Below the pieces are notes generated by a model. The model ran no database searches. It saw only the letters and a program-made list of their open reading frames with translations, and was not told where the DNA came from. This document shows positions 7,416 through 16,974 of a stretch of 64,000 bases of DNA, in pieces. Source of the DNA: Verrucomicrobiaceae bacterium UBA7681 (GTDB lineage Bacteria > Verrucomicrobiota > Verrucomicrobiia > Verrucomicrobiales > Verrucomicrobiaceae); assembly GCA_002482965.1 (NCBI GenBank), contig DLGZ01000004.1, positions 135,144 to 199,143 of the forward strand, given 5' to 3'. Position 1 is the stretch's first letter. The number at the start of each line of letters is the position of its first letter. The position numbers and the translations under genes were made by a program.

Positions 7416-10211
7416 TCACCGTCTTCTGGAGGTTCTCTTCCGTGCTTGGGTCTGTGCACGTAGCGTCTCGTTGATTTCTTCGGGGGTCATGACGATCGCG
7501 TGGCGGATGGTGACTTCCTGCAAATCAGCGACTTGCTTCGGCGGTTCGGTGGCTGCTACGACTGGCTCAGGTGCAGACGGCATTGCCGGGGCAGGAATCG
7601 GAGCCGGGGGATTGGTGGCAATCTCCTTTTGAGGGAGGTTGGAAAGGGGGGGGGGCTCAGCTGCGACATTCGTGAGAATGGCGCGGCGGATAACGGGTTC
7701 AGCTTCGAGTGCGGGCATGCTGCTCGCCGCATTTTCAGACGCTGCAACCTGAGGCTCCGGTAGGCTGGCTACCATCCTCTTTTCAGCGGGTTGATTCTCC
7801 TCGCGCGTGACATTTTCTGGAATGGACGGTGCAGAGTCTTCTGGTTGGGAAGCCGCTGGCATCGAAACATCTGCGACCACGGCAGGGATTTTGTGAATGA
7901 TGGGCTGGGGCAGCGGCTGAGAGTGCGGAATGGCTGCTGGCTTTGGAATTGCCTCGGCGACCTCCTCCGGCGAGGGAGCTGTTTCTTGTGGCAGTGAACT
8001 CGGAGCTGCGGCGAGCGTCACGGAACTGGCTTCGGGCAAGTCGCCAAAGATCATCCAGGCCATAGCTCCCAGCAGCATGAATGTTGCTGCCAAGGCCAGC
8101 CATGGGAATCTGAACTGGGGCGGAGACGGACGATGGAAGTCGAGTGACTTCAGGTCACCGCTGACCGGAGCAAGGAGGAGGGTTTTACTCGCGTGATCCA
8201 CGGGGGTATCCGTCGGGGTCCAGTCTTCCTCAAAATCTGAGACGAAACCTGCACTTTCCATTTCTTGCGAAGCAAGCGGGTCCTCAACAGAGTCCATTTC
8301 GGCGCTGGCTGCGGTCAGGAGATGAGAGAGCTTTTCTGTGAAGTCGGGCGGATAGGGTACGGTGCTGCCGCTCAGTGCCCGTTGCAGGCACTCATGCAGG
8401 TAACCCGCCGCCATTTCAGGCATGCTGGTGGGAAACTCGGCAATCTCCCGCATTTGACCTTCCCCGGTGAGAAGATAGGCGGCGAGGCAGATGAAGGTGC
8501 GATGACGCTCTTCACGGGCGGCGGTCCCGGCTGTATCTTCATTTGGGCTGTATTCCCATGGGCTCAGGTTAATCAGCCGAGGTTTGCACAAGCTGCGCAT
8601 CGTCTTGTGCAGGCGGAGTTTCACCATGAATTTTGGCCAAGCCTCCAATCGCTTCTGATGCAGACGATCCAGATCACGGGGTAAGACGGGTCCGTCATAG
8701 CCGACACAGAGCTGAATATTGGCCGGGTCTAGGTCAACCCGAGGGACGCCTGTTTCCAACGCCTGTTCCAAACCGGCATGGATCTGTCTTAGCAGCGTGA
8801 TGACTTCTCCAGGATTGAGCGCGCCGCGTTTTGCCATCAGGGCGCTGAGAGACATGCCTGGCTCATGCACCTCGGAGAGAAAGGCCCAGTCAGGACCTTT
8901 CCAGAGACCCATCATGTGCAGGAGGTTGATCTGCTTGGCGGGATCCTGCCGCCATACCTGCGGTGGAAGCGCCATGAAGTCAGACTGATGGACGATCCGT
9001 TCGGGTGGCAGCAGGTGAAGGGTGACGGCCTGTTCAGCGGACACGTTGACGGCTGAAATAGTGAATGGATGGCAGCCTGCAAGCTCGGGGTTTTGGATCT
9101 CGAAACTCGAGCCAAACAGGGTTTTTAGTGGAATTTCTCCCAACAACAAAGTTTGCAGGTGGGAGATGGGCAGCGTGGATGGGTCTGCGACCAGCAGCAT
9201 CTTAGGATTGCGCGCCTGAACCAGGGTCACGTATGAACAGATCGCCTCGCGGACCTCGTCACGCAGAGCCTTGATTGAGATCAAAAGATCTGCCGTGCGG
9301 CTGGTCAGGACCGATTTGATGGTGAAACGCAGACTCGCTGGCAGTTCGGCGATGACGCCGAAGTCGTCCGGATTCCCACCTGAATAGGCCTGTCCGGTCA
9401 TCAGCAGAAAAAGCAACCGGCAGGCTTCGTGTACGAGGCGGGAATTGTTCTGGGCGGAGGCGTCGGCTCTTGGCTGTGACAGCCCGTAGTCAAACAGCCG
9501 AAGCTGCAAATACTCCTCCTCCTGGGAGGTGACCAGCACCCGGTGCAGGCTCATGGTGGAATGCAGCTGCACCTGTCCCTCGGCTTTCCCCAAGTCTTGG
9601 AGAAGCTGGTGCACCAAGGCCAGCGATGTCACGGTGGGCACGGCTCCGCGCCTTTGAACATATTCCTGGACGAACTCACCGTCATTGAGGTTGGTGACGT
9701 AATAGGCAAGTCCGTCATCCATGCCGACTTCGAGTATCGTCATGAAGGAATGACCTCGCACGCCTGCGGCGCTACGCAGCAGGTCGCAAGTACGGAGTTG
9801 CAGGCCTTCATCCACGATTTCCGGCCTTGCTTCCGCCTGTTCCAAGGTCGTTTTGGGCTCGTAAAACCTGTGGAGGCACTTGGCGTGAACTCGTGAGCTT
9901 CGACCCTGTCGGTGTCCACCGGGCTTGGATTTGCGTCCACCAAGCCGAGAGGAGGTCCACTTGCGGCGTGACAGCAAGCTCGCTGGTTTGACCCAGCGTC
10001 TGAGGAAGGGCTGACTTGGGCTGAGAATTGCAGCGGGGCTGAGAACTGGAGCCGTTTTTCCAGTGCAGATATGGAGTTCCACCAAACGGCTGTTCCGCTG
10101 ATCAAAGGCCAGCATGACCACTTCGTCCTGTGCTCGCGGCAGCTTGATTGGCGAGCCATTGCGATGGCTCGCCAAGGCGAGGGATCCAAAGAGTTGTGGC
10201 CCTTCAATCAT
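7416..10211 (-). CDS. membrane-anchored tandem pseudokinase-like protein
   Basis: A 931-aa protein with two degenerate Ser/Thr-kinase-like regions. In the first (about 130-330), a hinge-like TILEVGMDDGLAYYVTNLND is followed by HSTMSLHRVLV (about 215-225) where the HRD catalytic loop belongs, and FDYGLSQ where DFG belongs. In the second (about 400-640), VPRVDLDPANIQL (about 489-501) mimics the HRDLKPANILL loop and LINLSPWEY stands at DFG. No glycine-rich loop or clear catalytic Lys is visible. A single membrane helix follows at about 700-722 (FPWLALAATFMLLGAMAWMI), then a 200-residue Ala/Pro/Glu-rich tail, presumably outside. This suggests a cytoplasmic pseudokinase sensor or scaffold with an external tail. 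The kinase homology is my reading of motifs. The start is uncertain because the Shine-Dalgarno is weak. Confidence 0.75.
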   Translation of the reverse strand: MIEGPQLFGSLALASHRNGSPIKLPRAQDEVVMLAFDQRNSRLVELHICTGKTAPVLSPAAILSPSQPFLRRWVKPASLLSRRKWTSSRLGGRKSKPGGHRQGRSSRVHAKCLHRFYEPKTTLEQAEARPEIVDEGLQLRTCDLLRSAAGVRGHSFMTILEVGMDDGLAYYVTNLNDGEFVQEYVQRRGAVPTVTSLALVHQLLQDLGKAEGQVQLHSTMSLHRVLVTSQEEEYLQLRLFDYGLSQPRADASAQNNSRLVHEACRLLFLLMTGQAYSGGNPDDFGVIAELPASLRFTIKSVLTSRTADLLISIKALRDEVREAICSYVTLVQARNPKMLLVADPSTLPISHLQTLLLGEIPLKTLFGSSFEIQNPELAGCHPFTISAVNVSAEQAVTLHLLPPERIVHQSDFMALPPQVWRQDPAKQINLLHMMGLWKGPDWAFLSEVHEPGMSLSALMAKRGALNPGEVITLLRQIHAGLEQALETGVPRVDLDPANIQLCVGYDGPVLPRDLDRLHQKRLEAWPKFMVKLRLHKTMRSLCKPRLINLSPWEYSPNEDTAGTAAREERHRTFICLAAYLLTGEGQMREIAEFPTSMPEMAAGYLHECLQRALSGSTVPYPPDFTEKLSHLLTAASAEMDSVEDPLASQEMESAGFVSDFEEDWTPTDTPVDHASKTLLLAPVSGDLKSLDFHRPSPPQFRFPWLALAATFMLLGAMAWMIFGDLPEASSVTLAAAPSSLPQETAPSPEEVAEAIPKPAAIPHSQPLPQPIIHKIPAVVADVSMPAASQPEDSAPSIPENVTREENQPAEKRMVASLPEPQVAASENAASSMPALEAEPVIRRAILTNVAAEPPPLSNLPQKEIATNPPAPIPAPAMPSAPEPVVAATEPPKQVADLQEVTIRHAIVMTPEEINETLRAQTQARKRTSRRR

Positions 10212-10463
10212 GACTCAAGGTGTTGTGTATGGAAAATTCAATGGATGTGTTTTTGAGGCTCTAATTATTATTGAATATGATCTTTGCGACTCATTTGTGC
10301 AATGAGCGATATGTAATATAGATGTAAGTTTGAAAAACATATTGAGGCATGCCTGAGGGCGATTTCGAATGACCCTAAAACGGCAAGTGGAAGGATATGA
10401 CTGCCCCGCAATCAAAACCGCCGAGTCGCTTGCTCTCATGGGGGCCAATGTGCATTTTGACTC

Positions 10464-11153
10464 ATGACACGCAGCATCCTTGCCATCGGCGCACATTATG
10501 ACGACTGTCCCTTCGGCATCCCTGGCACGCTGCTGCGGGCGGTTCAGAAACATCAGCGAGTGGTCATCCTCAGCCTGATTGGTGACTACACGAACTGGCC
10601 GCCGGTCAAAGGCCGGGAGCAGGGCCTGCTGGAGCTCTCGAAACAGCTTGCCGCCGAGCGTGGTATCGAGATGCGCTTTCTCCCTTACAAGAGCCTGGGC
10701 TTTGAGCCGACGCTTGAAACCAAGCGCGCTGTGGCCGAAGTCGTGGCCGATGTCAAACCTGACACCGCCTTCATGCTCTGGCCGCGTGACCGCCATCCGG
10801 ACCACGAGGCCGCCAGCGCCATCTGCCATGCGGCTTTGTATCAGCCAGCGCGTCTGCTTGGGCGCGAGGAGGTGAAGACGCCCTCACGCGTCTATTGGTA
10901 CGACAACGGACCCGGCCATACCATCGGCTACGAGCCGGACACCTATGTCGATGTTTCCAGCGAATGGCCCGCTGCGAGCGAGTGGCTTGGCCGTCTGATG
11001 GCCTACGTGCGCAAGGAAGACTATGATCCGGCCAAAGCGGATGCCGCCATGGAGACCAAGAGCGTGCTGGCCCGCTATCGGGGTCTGGCCTGCGGGGCAA
11101 GGTATGCCGAGGCGTTCAAGAGCGTGCGTCCGGTGGTGAATGCCGAGTTTTGA
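10464..11153 (+). CDS. PIG-L family deacetylase
   Basis: A 229-aa zinc-dependent de-N-acetylase of the PIG-L/LmbE family. The N-terminal metal motif is AHYDDCPFGIPGT (the AHxDD form) and the second motif is RHPDHEAAS, so unlike the NagB-type domain at the window start its metal ligands are intact. No signal peptide is present, so it is cytoplasmic. Relatives remove acetyl from GlcNAc conjugates in glycolipids, mycothiol, bacillithiol or antibiotics. It is divergent from the pseudokinase gene across about 250 bases and is followed by tRNA-Lys on the other strand. No neighbouring glycosyltransferase identifies its substrate. Confidence 0.88.
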   Translation: MTRSILAIGAHYDDCPFGIPGTLLRAVQKHQRVVILSLIGDYTNWPPVKGREQGLLELSKQLAAERGIEMRFLPYKSLGFEPTLETKRAVAEVVADVKPDTAFMLWPRDRHPDHEAASAICHAALYQPARLLGREEVKTPSRVYWYDNGPGHTIGYEPDTYVDVSSEWPAASEWLGRLMAYVRKEDYDPAKADAAMETKSVLARYRGLACGARYAEAFKSVRPVVNAEF

Positions 11154-11176
11154 AACCCAGCTAACCATCCATTGGA

Positions 11177-11252
11177 TGGTGCCCCCGGTAGGATTCGAAC
11201 CTACGACAAATTGATTAAGAGTCAACTGCTCTACCAACTGAGCTACGGAGGC
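11177..11252 (-). tRNA. tRNA-Lys (anticodon CUU)
   Basis: On the minus strand the sequence folds as a complete cloverleaf. The acceptor arm GCCTCCG pairs with CGGGGGC with one G-U. The D arm is GCTCAGTTGGTAGAGC. The anticodon loop CTCTTAA gives anticodon CUU, reading AAG lysine codons. The T arm is GTAGG-TTCGAAT-CCTAC. The discriminator base is A and the CCA end is encoded (11177-11179). The variable loop is five bases. Confidence 0.97.
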
Positions 11253-11435
11253 GTGTTTGAAACCAAACAGCGTTGGAAGGGAGGGAGTTTTAATCGTGTC
11301 TGGGCTCTGTGCAAGTGAGTTTTCCCCCCAAGGGGAAACTTTCGAGTGCTGGCGCACAACTGAGATGTGCTGCTGCGGTGGCAACCAGGCATGATTTTGG
11401 ATGTTTTAAATGCACTGCCGTGGTATCCCGCCCGC

Positions 11436-12206
11436 ATGCGTGTACTGGTTTTTATCCTTTTTGTGTCAATGCATGCCGCTCTGGCGGCCGATCTTCCATT
11501 GGCAATCACCTTGGCGGGCCAGCCTGGACCTTACACGATCAAGCGCTGGAAGAGTGACTGGCCGGGGTGTGAATTTGAAGGTGGCATCACCGAAGGACGC
11601 GTCGCCATTATCGAAAGCGATGCGTTGAAATGGCTGCGTGTGAACTTTGCCGTCGGGAAGATCGGTCCCGAGGAGGGCGGCGCGGGGTGGCGCATGCCGT
11701 TTGGTAAGCATGAGGCAGCGGAGCTGAGCTACACGCTGCGCTTCAGCAAGGATTTCGATTTCGTCAAAGGCGGCAAGCTGCCCGGACTGTGTGGTGGGCC
11801 GGACAATGTCAGCGGTGGTCGGAGGGCCACTGGCACGAATGGATTTTCAGCGCGTCTGATGTGGCGCAGAGATGGGCGTGGCGAGGCTTACGTGTATCAC
11901 AAAAATCAAAAGGGTGACTATGGCGACAGCTTTGCTTTTCCTGCTGAGTTTCGTTTTCCCACGGAGATTCCGGTCAAAGTACGAATCGCTGTGACGATGA
12001 ATGCTGTGGGCAAAAGCGATGGTTTATTGCGTGTGTGGATTGATGACAAACTCATGGTGGAACGAACCGACATGGAATGGCGCACGGTGGACAGCTTTGG
12101 CGTGGATGGTCTTTACTTTGAAACCTTTCATGGCGGTGGTGACGCCTCATGGGCACCGACACGGGCGTGCTGGGCGGAGTTTGCGGAGATGAAGGTCGGC
12201 AGGTAG
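11436..12206 (+). CDS. secreted polysaccharide lyase-like protein (PL14-like fold)
   Basis: A 256-aa protein starting with a signal peptide (MRVLVFILFVSMHAALAAD). The frame is open upstream to 11367 but the ATG at 11436 begins the export signal. The body shows KLPGLCGG, then NGFSARLMWRRDGRGEAYVY and a YGDSF segment, which I associate with the beta-jelly-roll lyases of family PL14 and similar glucuronan/alginate lyase-like proteins. The proposed role is extracellular or periplasmic cleavage of an acidic polysaccharide. The catalytic assignment is not certain. It sits 85 bases before a Tat-exported protein on the same strand. Confidence 0.7.
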   Translation: MRVLVFILFVSMHAALAADLPLAITLAGQPGPYTIKRWKSDWPGCEFEGGITEGRVAIIESDALKWLRVNFAVGKIGPEEGGAGWRMPFGKHEAAELSYTLRFSKDFDFVKGGKLPGLCGGPDNVSGGRRATGTNGFSARLMWRRDGRGEAYVYHKNQKGDYGDSFAFPAEFRFPTEIPVKVRIAVTMNAVGKSDGLLRVWIDDKLMVERTDMEWRTVDSFGVDGLYFETFHGGGDASWAPTRACWAEFAEMKVGR

Positions 12207-12291
12207 CGATCTTTCAAACGCCTCCAAATTGGGCATTGACCGTGTTCCTGCAAATCAGGACACTCTGCCCAATCCCAACCAGGAGGTCATC

Positions 12292-13839
12292 ATGAATGAA
12301 CTGCAATCCCGCCGTGCGTTCCTTGCCGATGTGAGCAAGGGAACGCTGCTAGCCACCCTCGGTCCCGCACTCGCAGCTGAGTTCGGCATCAGCTCCGCCG
12401 GTGCGGAGGAAACATCCGCCGCATTAAACTTTGGCAGCATGGAGGCGCTGGTCTGCTTCATGCAGGAGACGCCTGTGTCGAAACTGCAGCCTGCGCTTGC
12501 CGCGAAACTCAAGGCCGGCGTGTCATTGAAACAGCTCGTGGCGGCTGGTGTGCTGGCAAACGCACGAACCTTCGGCGGCGAGGACTACATCGGCTTTCAC
12601 ACGCTGATGGCCCTGAGCCCGGCGCTGAAAATGTCCGGGTCGATGCCGGAGCAGCAGCAGGCGCTGCCGGTGTTCAAGGTGCTTTATCGCAACACCAACC
12701 GCATGCAGGAAAACGGTGGTCGCAGTGACGAAGTTCTGCATCCGGTGGCCGCAGGCACGGACAAGCCGACTGCCGAACAATTGCACGAGACAGTGAGACG
12801 CAAGGACACGGCGGGTGCGGAAAATATCTTTGCCACAATGATGCAAAACAGCGCGGACGAGGGATTCAATGCGCTGCTCGAATGTGTGCAGGATAATCCG
12901 GAGGTGCATCGCACCGTGCTGCCGTATCGCGCTTGGGATCTTCTCGATCTCGTGGGGCGCGAGCATGCGACGACGCTGCTGCGCATGTCGCTACGCTACT
13001 GCCTGAATTCGGAAAAATACCGCAGGCCGGAGTGGGATGAACACAGCAAGGCGCTGACGAAGCTGATGGATGAACACAAGCTCATGGGACGTGAGCCCGG
13101 TACGCGGTCCATGGAGGACACTGTGGTGGAAAAGCTGAGCCTGACCATTTTCAGCGGCAGCCCGGAAGATGCCGCAGGTGCGGTGGCTGCGGCGCTGGCA
13201 GAGGGATTTGATCCGCATGAAATCGGCGAGGCAATCTCGCTGGCCGCGAATCAACTCGTGCTGAGGGATCATGGCCGTCCGCCGGAGTGGGAGTCTCCTG
13301 GCAAGCCGCCGGGCAGCGTGCATGGCGATTCCGTGGGCGTGCATGCGAGCGACTCCGTGCATGCATGGCGCAATCTCTCACAGGTCAGCCAAGGGCGGAA
13401 TGTCTTCGCCTGTCTCATTCTCGGCGCGTGGCAGGTGGCACATGATCGTGGCGGGGCCGCCGGCCAGCACTACCTTGAATGGGAGCCTTTGCCACATAAG
13501 CGCTACATCAGCCAAGGCACGGACCCAGCGAAGCTGCTAGCGGAGTTGGATGGACACATTCAGCAGAACCTTCAATCCCATGCCGCCGGTGTGGTGCATC
13601 GCTGTGGCATGCAGGGAATGGATCCGGAAGCCGTATTCAAGACCCTTCTGCGCTACGCCGTGAGCGAAGACGGCGCATTGCACGCGGAGAAGTATTTCCA
13701 GACCACTTGGGAAGAGTTTCATCGCACCCGCCCCGCCTTCCGCTGGCGTCAGCTTACGGCGCTTGCGCGTGTGACGGCGAGCGAGTTTGGCCGTCCGGCA
13801 CCCGGACAGGCGGAAGCTCGCGAATTGTTCGGCGTGTGA
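12292..13839 (+). CDS. Tat-exported protein of unknown function
   Basis: A 515-aa protein. The start at 12292 is chosen because AGGAGG lies 7 bases upstream and the protein then opens with a twin-arginine signal (SRRAFLADVSKG followed by a hydrophobic stretch ending in ALAAEF). The rest looks alpha-helical, with several conserved-looking His residues, notably around residues 330-380 (VHGDSVGVHASDSVHAWRN). Tat export of a folded, His-rich helical protein suggests a bound cofactor or metal, but I recognise no catalytic motif. It follows the PL14-like gene by 85 bases and may share its transcript. Confidence 0.75.
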   Translation: MNELQSRRAFLADVSKGTLLATLGPALAAEFGISSAGAEETSAALNFGSMEALVCFMQETPVSKLQPALAAKLKAGVSLKQLVAAGVLANARTFGGEDYIGFHTLMALSPALKMSGSMPEQQQALPVFKVLYRNTNRMQENGGRSDEVLHPVAAGTDKPTAEQLHETVRRKDTAGAENIFATMMQNSADEGFNALLECVQDNPEVHRTVLPYRAWDLLDLVGREHATTLLRMSLRYCLNSEKYRRPEWDEHSKALTKLMDEHKLMGREPGTRSMEDTVVEKLSLTIFSGSPEDAAGAVAAALAEGFDPHEIGEAISLAANQLVLRDHGRPPEWESPGKPPGSVHGDSVGVHASDSVHAWRNLSQVSQGRNVFACLILGAWQVAHDRGGAAGQHYLEWEPLPHKRYISQGTDPAKLLAELDGHIQQNLQSHAAGVVHRCGMQGMDPEAVFKTLLRYAVSEDGALHAEKYFQTTWEEFHRTRPAFRWRQLTALARVTASEFGRPAPGQAEARELFGV

Positions 13840-13848
13840 GGCGCGAAC

Positions 13849-15900
13849 TCACTTCACCGCGATCAACTGCACGGCATCGGCTCCGACGATGCCGTCCGTG
13901 TCTTTGTTGCTGATCGTGATGATGGCGGGCTTGTCTGTCGAGAAAGTGAAGGTGCCAAGGCTGACGAAGAGCTTGTCGATGGTAGGTGCCTTGCGTTGAT
14001 TCACGAGCACCGTCTGCGCGCCCTCCGCATGCTCAATGGTCACTGGCACATTACTGGCACGGTTGGGCGCAGTGGCATAAGAGACACGCACTTCGTATTT
14101 GCCCGAAGCCGGGATTTTCAGGCGGTAGATGACGCTTTTGGTGCCTTTCTCGGTGTTTGCATCATGGATGCTTGAGCCATCGACGGGATCGCCATAGGCG
14201 CTGCCTGTCCAGTGGCCGGTTTGTTCGGCGTCCTGCTCGCTCATGACAATGCCGGGCAACTTGGCGGAGCGGACCATGTTCGCGAGAGAAGCGAGTTCGA
14301 GCACGGCCTTTTGTTCGAGCAGTTTTTTCCGCAAGGCAAGCACGTCGATGTTTTGCACAGGCGTCTTCGCTTTGATCGCCATGACGGCGGCAAGGCCGGA
14401 GGCGTGGCCCAGCGCCATGTACACCGGCTCCATGCGAAGTGAGCAGCAGGCGATGTGGCTGGCGGAAAGGCAGACGGGAACGAGCAGGTTTTCGCACTCG
14501 GCGCGCTTGGGTGTGAGGCTGCGATAGGGAATCTGGTAGGGCAGCGCGGGGGTGTCTTGAAAGCTGCCTTCATCACGCACGGTGCCGTCATCAGCGAGGA
14601 TGCGCTGCACGATGTGGCAGTCGATGAGGAAGGAGCCCATGCCGACGGAGTCGTCTTTGAAGATGTCGGTTTGCAGGTCCTTCTGCACCATGACGTATTC
14701 ACCGATCATGCGGCGGCCTTCACGCACGTAGAGGGCGTAGGGCCAGTGGCCGTTGTCGGCGAACTCATCTTTGCACAGGCCCCAGGAGTTGGTCTGCTCA
14801 CGCAGGCTCTGCGGCACGCGCTCATCATGGCCGAGGAACCACAGCATACCCTGGATGAAGTCGGTGTGGTCCTGCCAGATGCGTGCGCGCGTGGCGGCGT
14901 CGCCATCGGGGTAGTCGAAGTTTGCGCCGGGATAGTCCGTGGAGAAGAGGCCCTGCGCATTGAGGTCGTATTTGCCATTGGCAACGTTACCGAGGTGAAA
15001 CAGACGGCCAAAGCGGATGCCCGGGAAAGCTTGGATCAGACGCAGCAGCAGTTCGTACTTTGCGGGTTCGTAGCTCGCGGGTTTGGGAAAGGGGACCAGG
15101 ATGTCGGCGCGCTGGGTGACGCAGATGCGGAAATTGTAGCTCTGGGTGAGCTTGTCCGCACTGCCGGGGGCAAGTTTCGGATCTGGAAAGACACCGAAGA
15201 TGGGTTTGCCCTGTGCATCCATCCCGGAAATGCTCGCGGGTGTACCGTGGATGTAGCTCGGCCCTTTGCCGCCGATGCTCGGGCAGTCGCTTTCCATCAC
15301 TTCGATGGTACGCGGACGAATTGGCATCGGGTGGTAACCCGCGAGTGGCTCGCCATACTGTGCCGTGCTCTCGCGTCCGACGATGTAGCTGACTTTTGCC
15401 GCTGCCATGAGATCGCCTTCATAGGTGGCGTCGATGAAGGCTTTGCCTTGGTAGGTCGTGTCGTCACTCGTGGTCAGGCTGGTAATGCGTGTGCCCTCCT
15501 TCGTGATCGACTTGAGCGACTGCGCTGTGACCACCTTCACGCCGGCTTCCTTCAGCATCGTCTGAAACGCGCTCAGATTCACACTTGGCTCCGCATACCA
15601 CATGGGAGTCTCAGGCTTCGCAGCAGCGGCCCGGGAAAAGAACTCGCGTGGAAATCCGCCGATGGTTTCCTCCTTGCCGACGTCAGAGCGGCAAAGGCCG
15701 CCCGTGACCATGCCGCCAATCCATTGGGTGGGCTCGATGACAACCACGGATGCACCTTCACGTGCTGCGACGATACCGGCGCTCAATCCAGCGGGAGTGC
15801 CACCGTAAATGACGAGATCAAATTCTGCGGCGGCAAGAGGCGCGGCGAGGCAGAGAATCAGGAGGAAGCGCGACAAAGACATGCGGCGAAGAAAGGCCAA
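13849..15900 (-). CDS. secreted FAD-dependent oxidoreductase with golvesin-like C-terminal domain
   Basis: A 683-aa protein with a signal peptide (SRFLLILCLAAPLAAAEF); an internal ATG at 15882 is an alternative start. The dinucleotide fold begins DLVIYGGTPAGLSAGIVAAREGASVVVIE, followed by GGMVTGGL, typical of the FAD_oxidored (PF12831) proteins abundant in Planctomycetes and Verrucomicrobia. The last 130 residues (IYRLKIPASGKYEVRVSYA, later VGADAVQLI) resemble the golvesin/xanthan-lyase carbohydrate-binding-like domain. Related proteins are encoded near sugar-degradation genes, so oxidation of a sugar or sugar acid outside the cytoplasm is plausible. It is convergent with the Tat-exported gene, 9 bases between stop codons. 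Confidence 0.88.
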   Translation of the reverse strand: MAFLRRMSLSRFLLILCLAAPLAAAEFDLVIYGGTPAGLSAGIVAAREGASVVVIEPTQWIGGMVTGGLCRSDVGKEETIGGFPREFFSRAAAAKPETPMWYAEPSVNLSAFQTMLKEAGVKVVTAQSLKSITKEGTRITSLTTSDDTTYQGKAFIDATYEGDLMAAAKVSYIVGRESTAQYGEPLAGYHPMPIRPRTIEVMESDCPSIGGKGPSYIHGTPASISGMDAQGKPIFGVFPDPKLAPGSADKLTQSYNFRICVTQRADILVPFPKPASYEPAKYELLLRLIQAFPGIRFGRLFHLGNVANGKYDLNAQGLFSTDYPGANFDYPDGDAATRARIWQDHTDFIQGMLWFLGHDERVPQSLREQTNSWGLCKDEFADNGHWPYALYVREGRRMIGEYVMVQKDLQTDIFKDDSVGMGSFLIDCHIVQRILADDGTVRDEGSFQDTPALPYQIPYRSLTPKRAECENLLVPVCLSASHIACCSLRMEPVYMALGHASGLAAVMAIKAKTPVQNIDVLALRKKLLEQKAVLELASLANMVRSAKLPGIVMSEQDAEQTGHWTGSAYGDPVDGSSIHDANTEKGTKSVIYRLKIPASGKYEVRVSYATAPNRASNVPVTIEHAEGAQTVLVNQRKAPTIDKLFVSLGTFTFSTDKPAIITISNKDTDGIVGADAVQLIAVK

Positions 15901-15952
15901 ACGACCTCGCCATGCACCTGCTTTTTGCCACGTTTCCCTCTAAACTGTGTGA

Positions 15953-16927
15953 CTACTCCTTGGCGAAAGCCTCGTAGGCTTCAGCGACCTTGCCTTCCTT
16001 CTCATTACCCATGTGGAAGAAGAAGAGGTGGCGCAGGAAGGTGTATTCACCTTTCTTGAGTTCATAGGCTCCGTCAGGGGCGTTCTTGTCGAGCGACTTG
16101 GTGCCGAAGGGATTGGCGGTGAAGAGGCCGTAGGTGCGGACGTGCCACGGTGTGGGGAAGCGGAAGCTGGAAGGATGATTCAGCATGGCGACGCCGACGT
16201 GCTCGCCACCGACGATGCCGTAGTAGTCGCACCACTTTGCGCGTTTGGCCCAAGCATCTGCATCGGTGTGGCCTTCACTGTTGATGATGTGACCGCTGCC
16301 TTTTTGATTTTTGCCCATCTCGACAGCCATCTCAGTGGGAACGCGGATGCTGAGACCTGCGTCTTTTTTGTCCTCAAAATTGACGGGGCCTTCGGTGGCC
16401 GTGAGGATCTGCTTCATCTCGATGCTGCGGGTGCCTTCGCCTACGCGGAAGATCATGGTGCGCTCTTCTTCGAGGTATTTTTTGCCCTGAGGATCAAGGT
16501 AGTCGATGATGGAGACAAGCACGGCGGAGTCCGCCTTGGCTTCGAGAGTCTTGAACTCACGGTGTTTTTCGCTGCCCAGCTTGCTGAGACGCTCAGGGGT
16601 CTTGGATGTATCCCCAAAGGTGAGCTTTTCGGCCCAGGACTCGATGCCGTTGATGCCCTCGCTGCCAAAGCAGATGCCGCGATGGTGGGGATGGTCGTGC
16701 TGCTCGCCGTCGATGGTCTTCATCGGGTAGTTGCGAGTCATCTGTTTGCCTGTTGGGCCAAAGACAGGTGCGAGATAGGGCTTGTTGGCCTGATCGACGA
16801 TGTATTCAGCGAAGACCTGCCCATCGACTGTTACGATAGCACCGCCCGTGGCGGTTTTTTCGACGGCGAATTGAGCGGCGCTGGCAACGGAGGCAAGCAG
16901 GAGGGATGCGGCTAGGAGCAGTTTCAT
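15953..16927 (-). CDS. secreted PmoA-like (DUF6807) protein
   Basis: A 324-aa protein starting at the ATG at 16927 with a signal peptide (MKLLLAASLLLASVASAAQF). It belongs to the family annotated as PmoA-like or DUF6807, recognised by YLAPVFGPTGKQMTRNYPMK, the His cluster EHDHPHHRG-like (GEQHDHPHHRGICFG), and a C-terminal NPFGTKSLDK segment. Despite the name it is not methane monooxygenase; members are common near glycan-utilisation genes in planctomycetes and verrucomicrobia. The histidine cluster suggests metal or sugar binding. It lies 47 bases downstream of tatD and may be co-transcribed with it. Confidence 0.82.
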   Translation of the reverse strand: MKLLLAASLLLASVASAAQFAVEKTATGGAIVTVDGQVFAEYIVDQANKPYLAPVFGPTGKQMTRNYPMKTIDGEQHDHPHHRGICFGSEGINGIESWAEKLTFGDTSKTPERLSKLGSEKHREFKTLEAKADSAVLVSIIDYLDPQGKKYLEEERTMIFRVGEGTRSIEMKQILTATEGPVNFEDKKDAGLSIRVPTEMAVEMGKNQKGSGHIINSEGHTDADAWAKRAKWCDYYGIVGGEHVGVAMLNHPSSFRFPTPWHVRTYGLFTANPFGTKSLDKNAPDGAYELKKGEYTFLRHLFFFHMGNEKEGKVAEAYEAFAKE

Positions 16928-16974
16928 GGTTATAGCAGTGAACGTGAGAGAGATTGGAATGCTTTCGGCTGAGA

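Noticed and set aside
14455..16059. A 534-codon open frame on the plus strand
   Set aside because: It is antisense to the FAD oxidoreductase and PmoA-like genes, whose products have clear signal peptides and family motifs; its translation has no family features.
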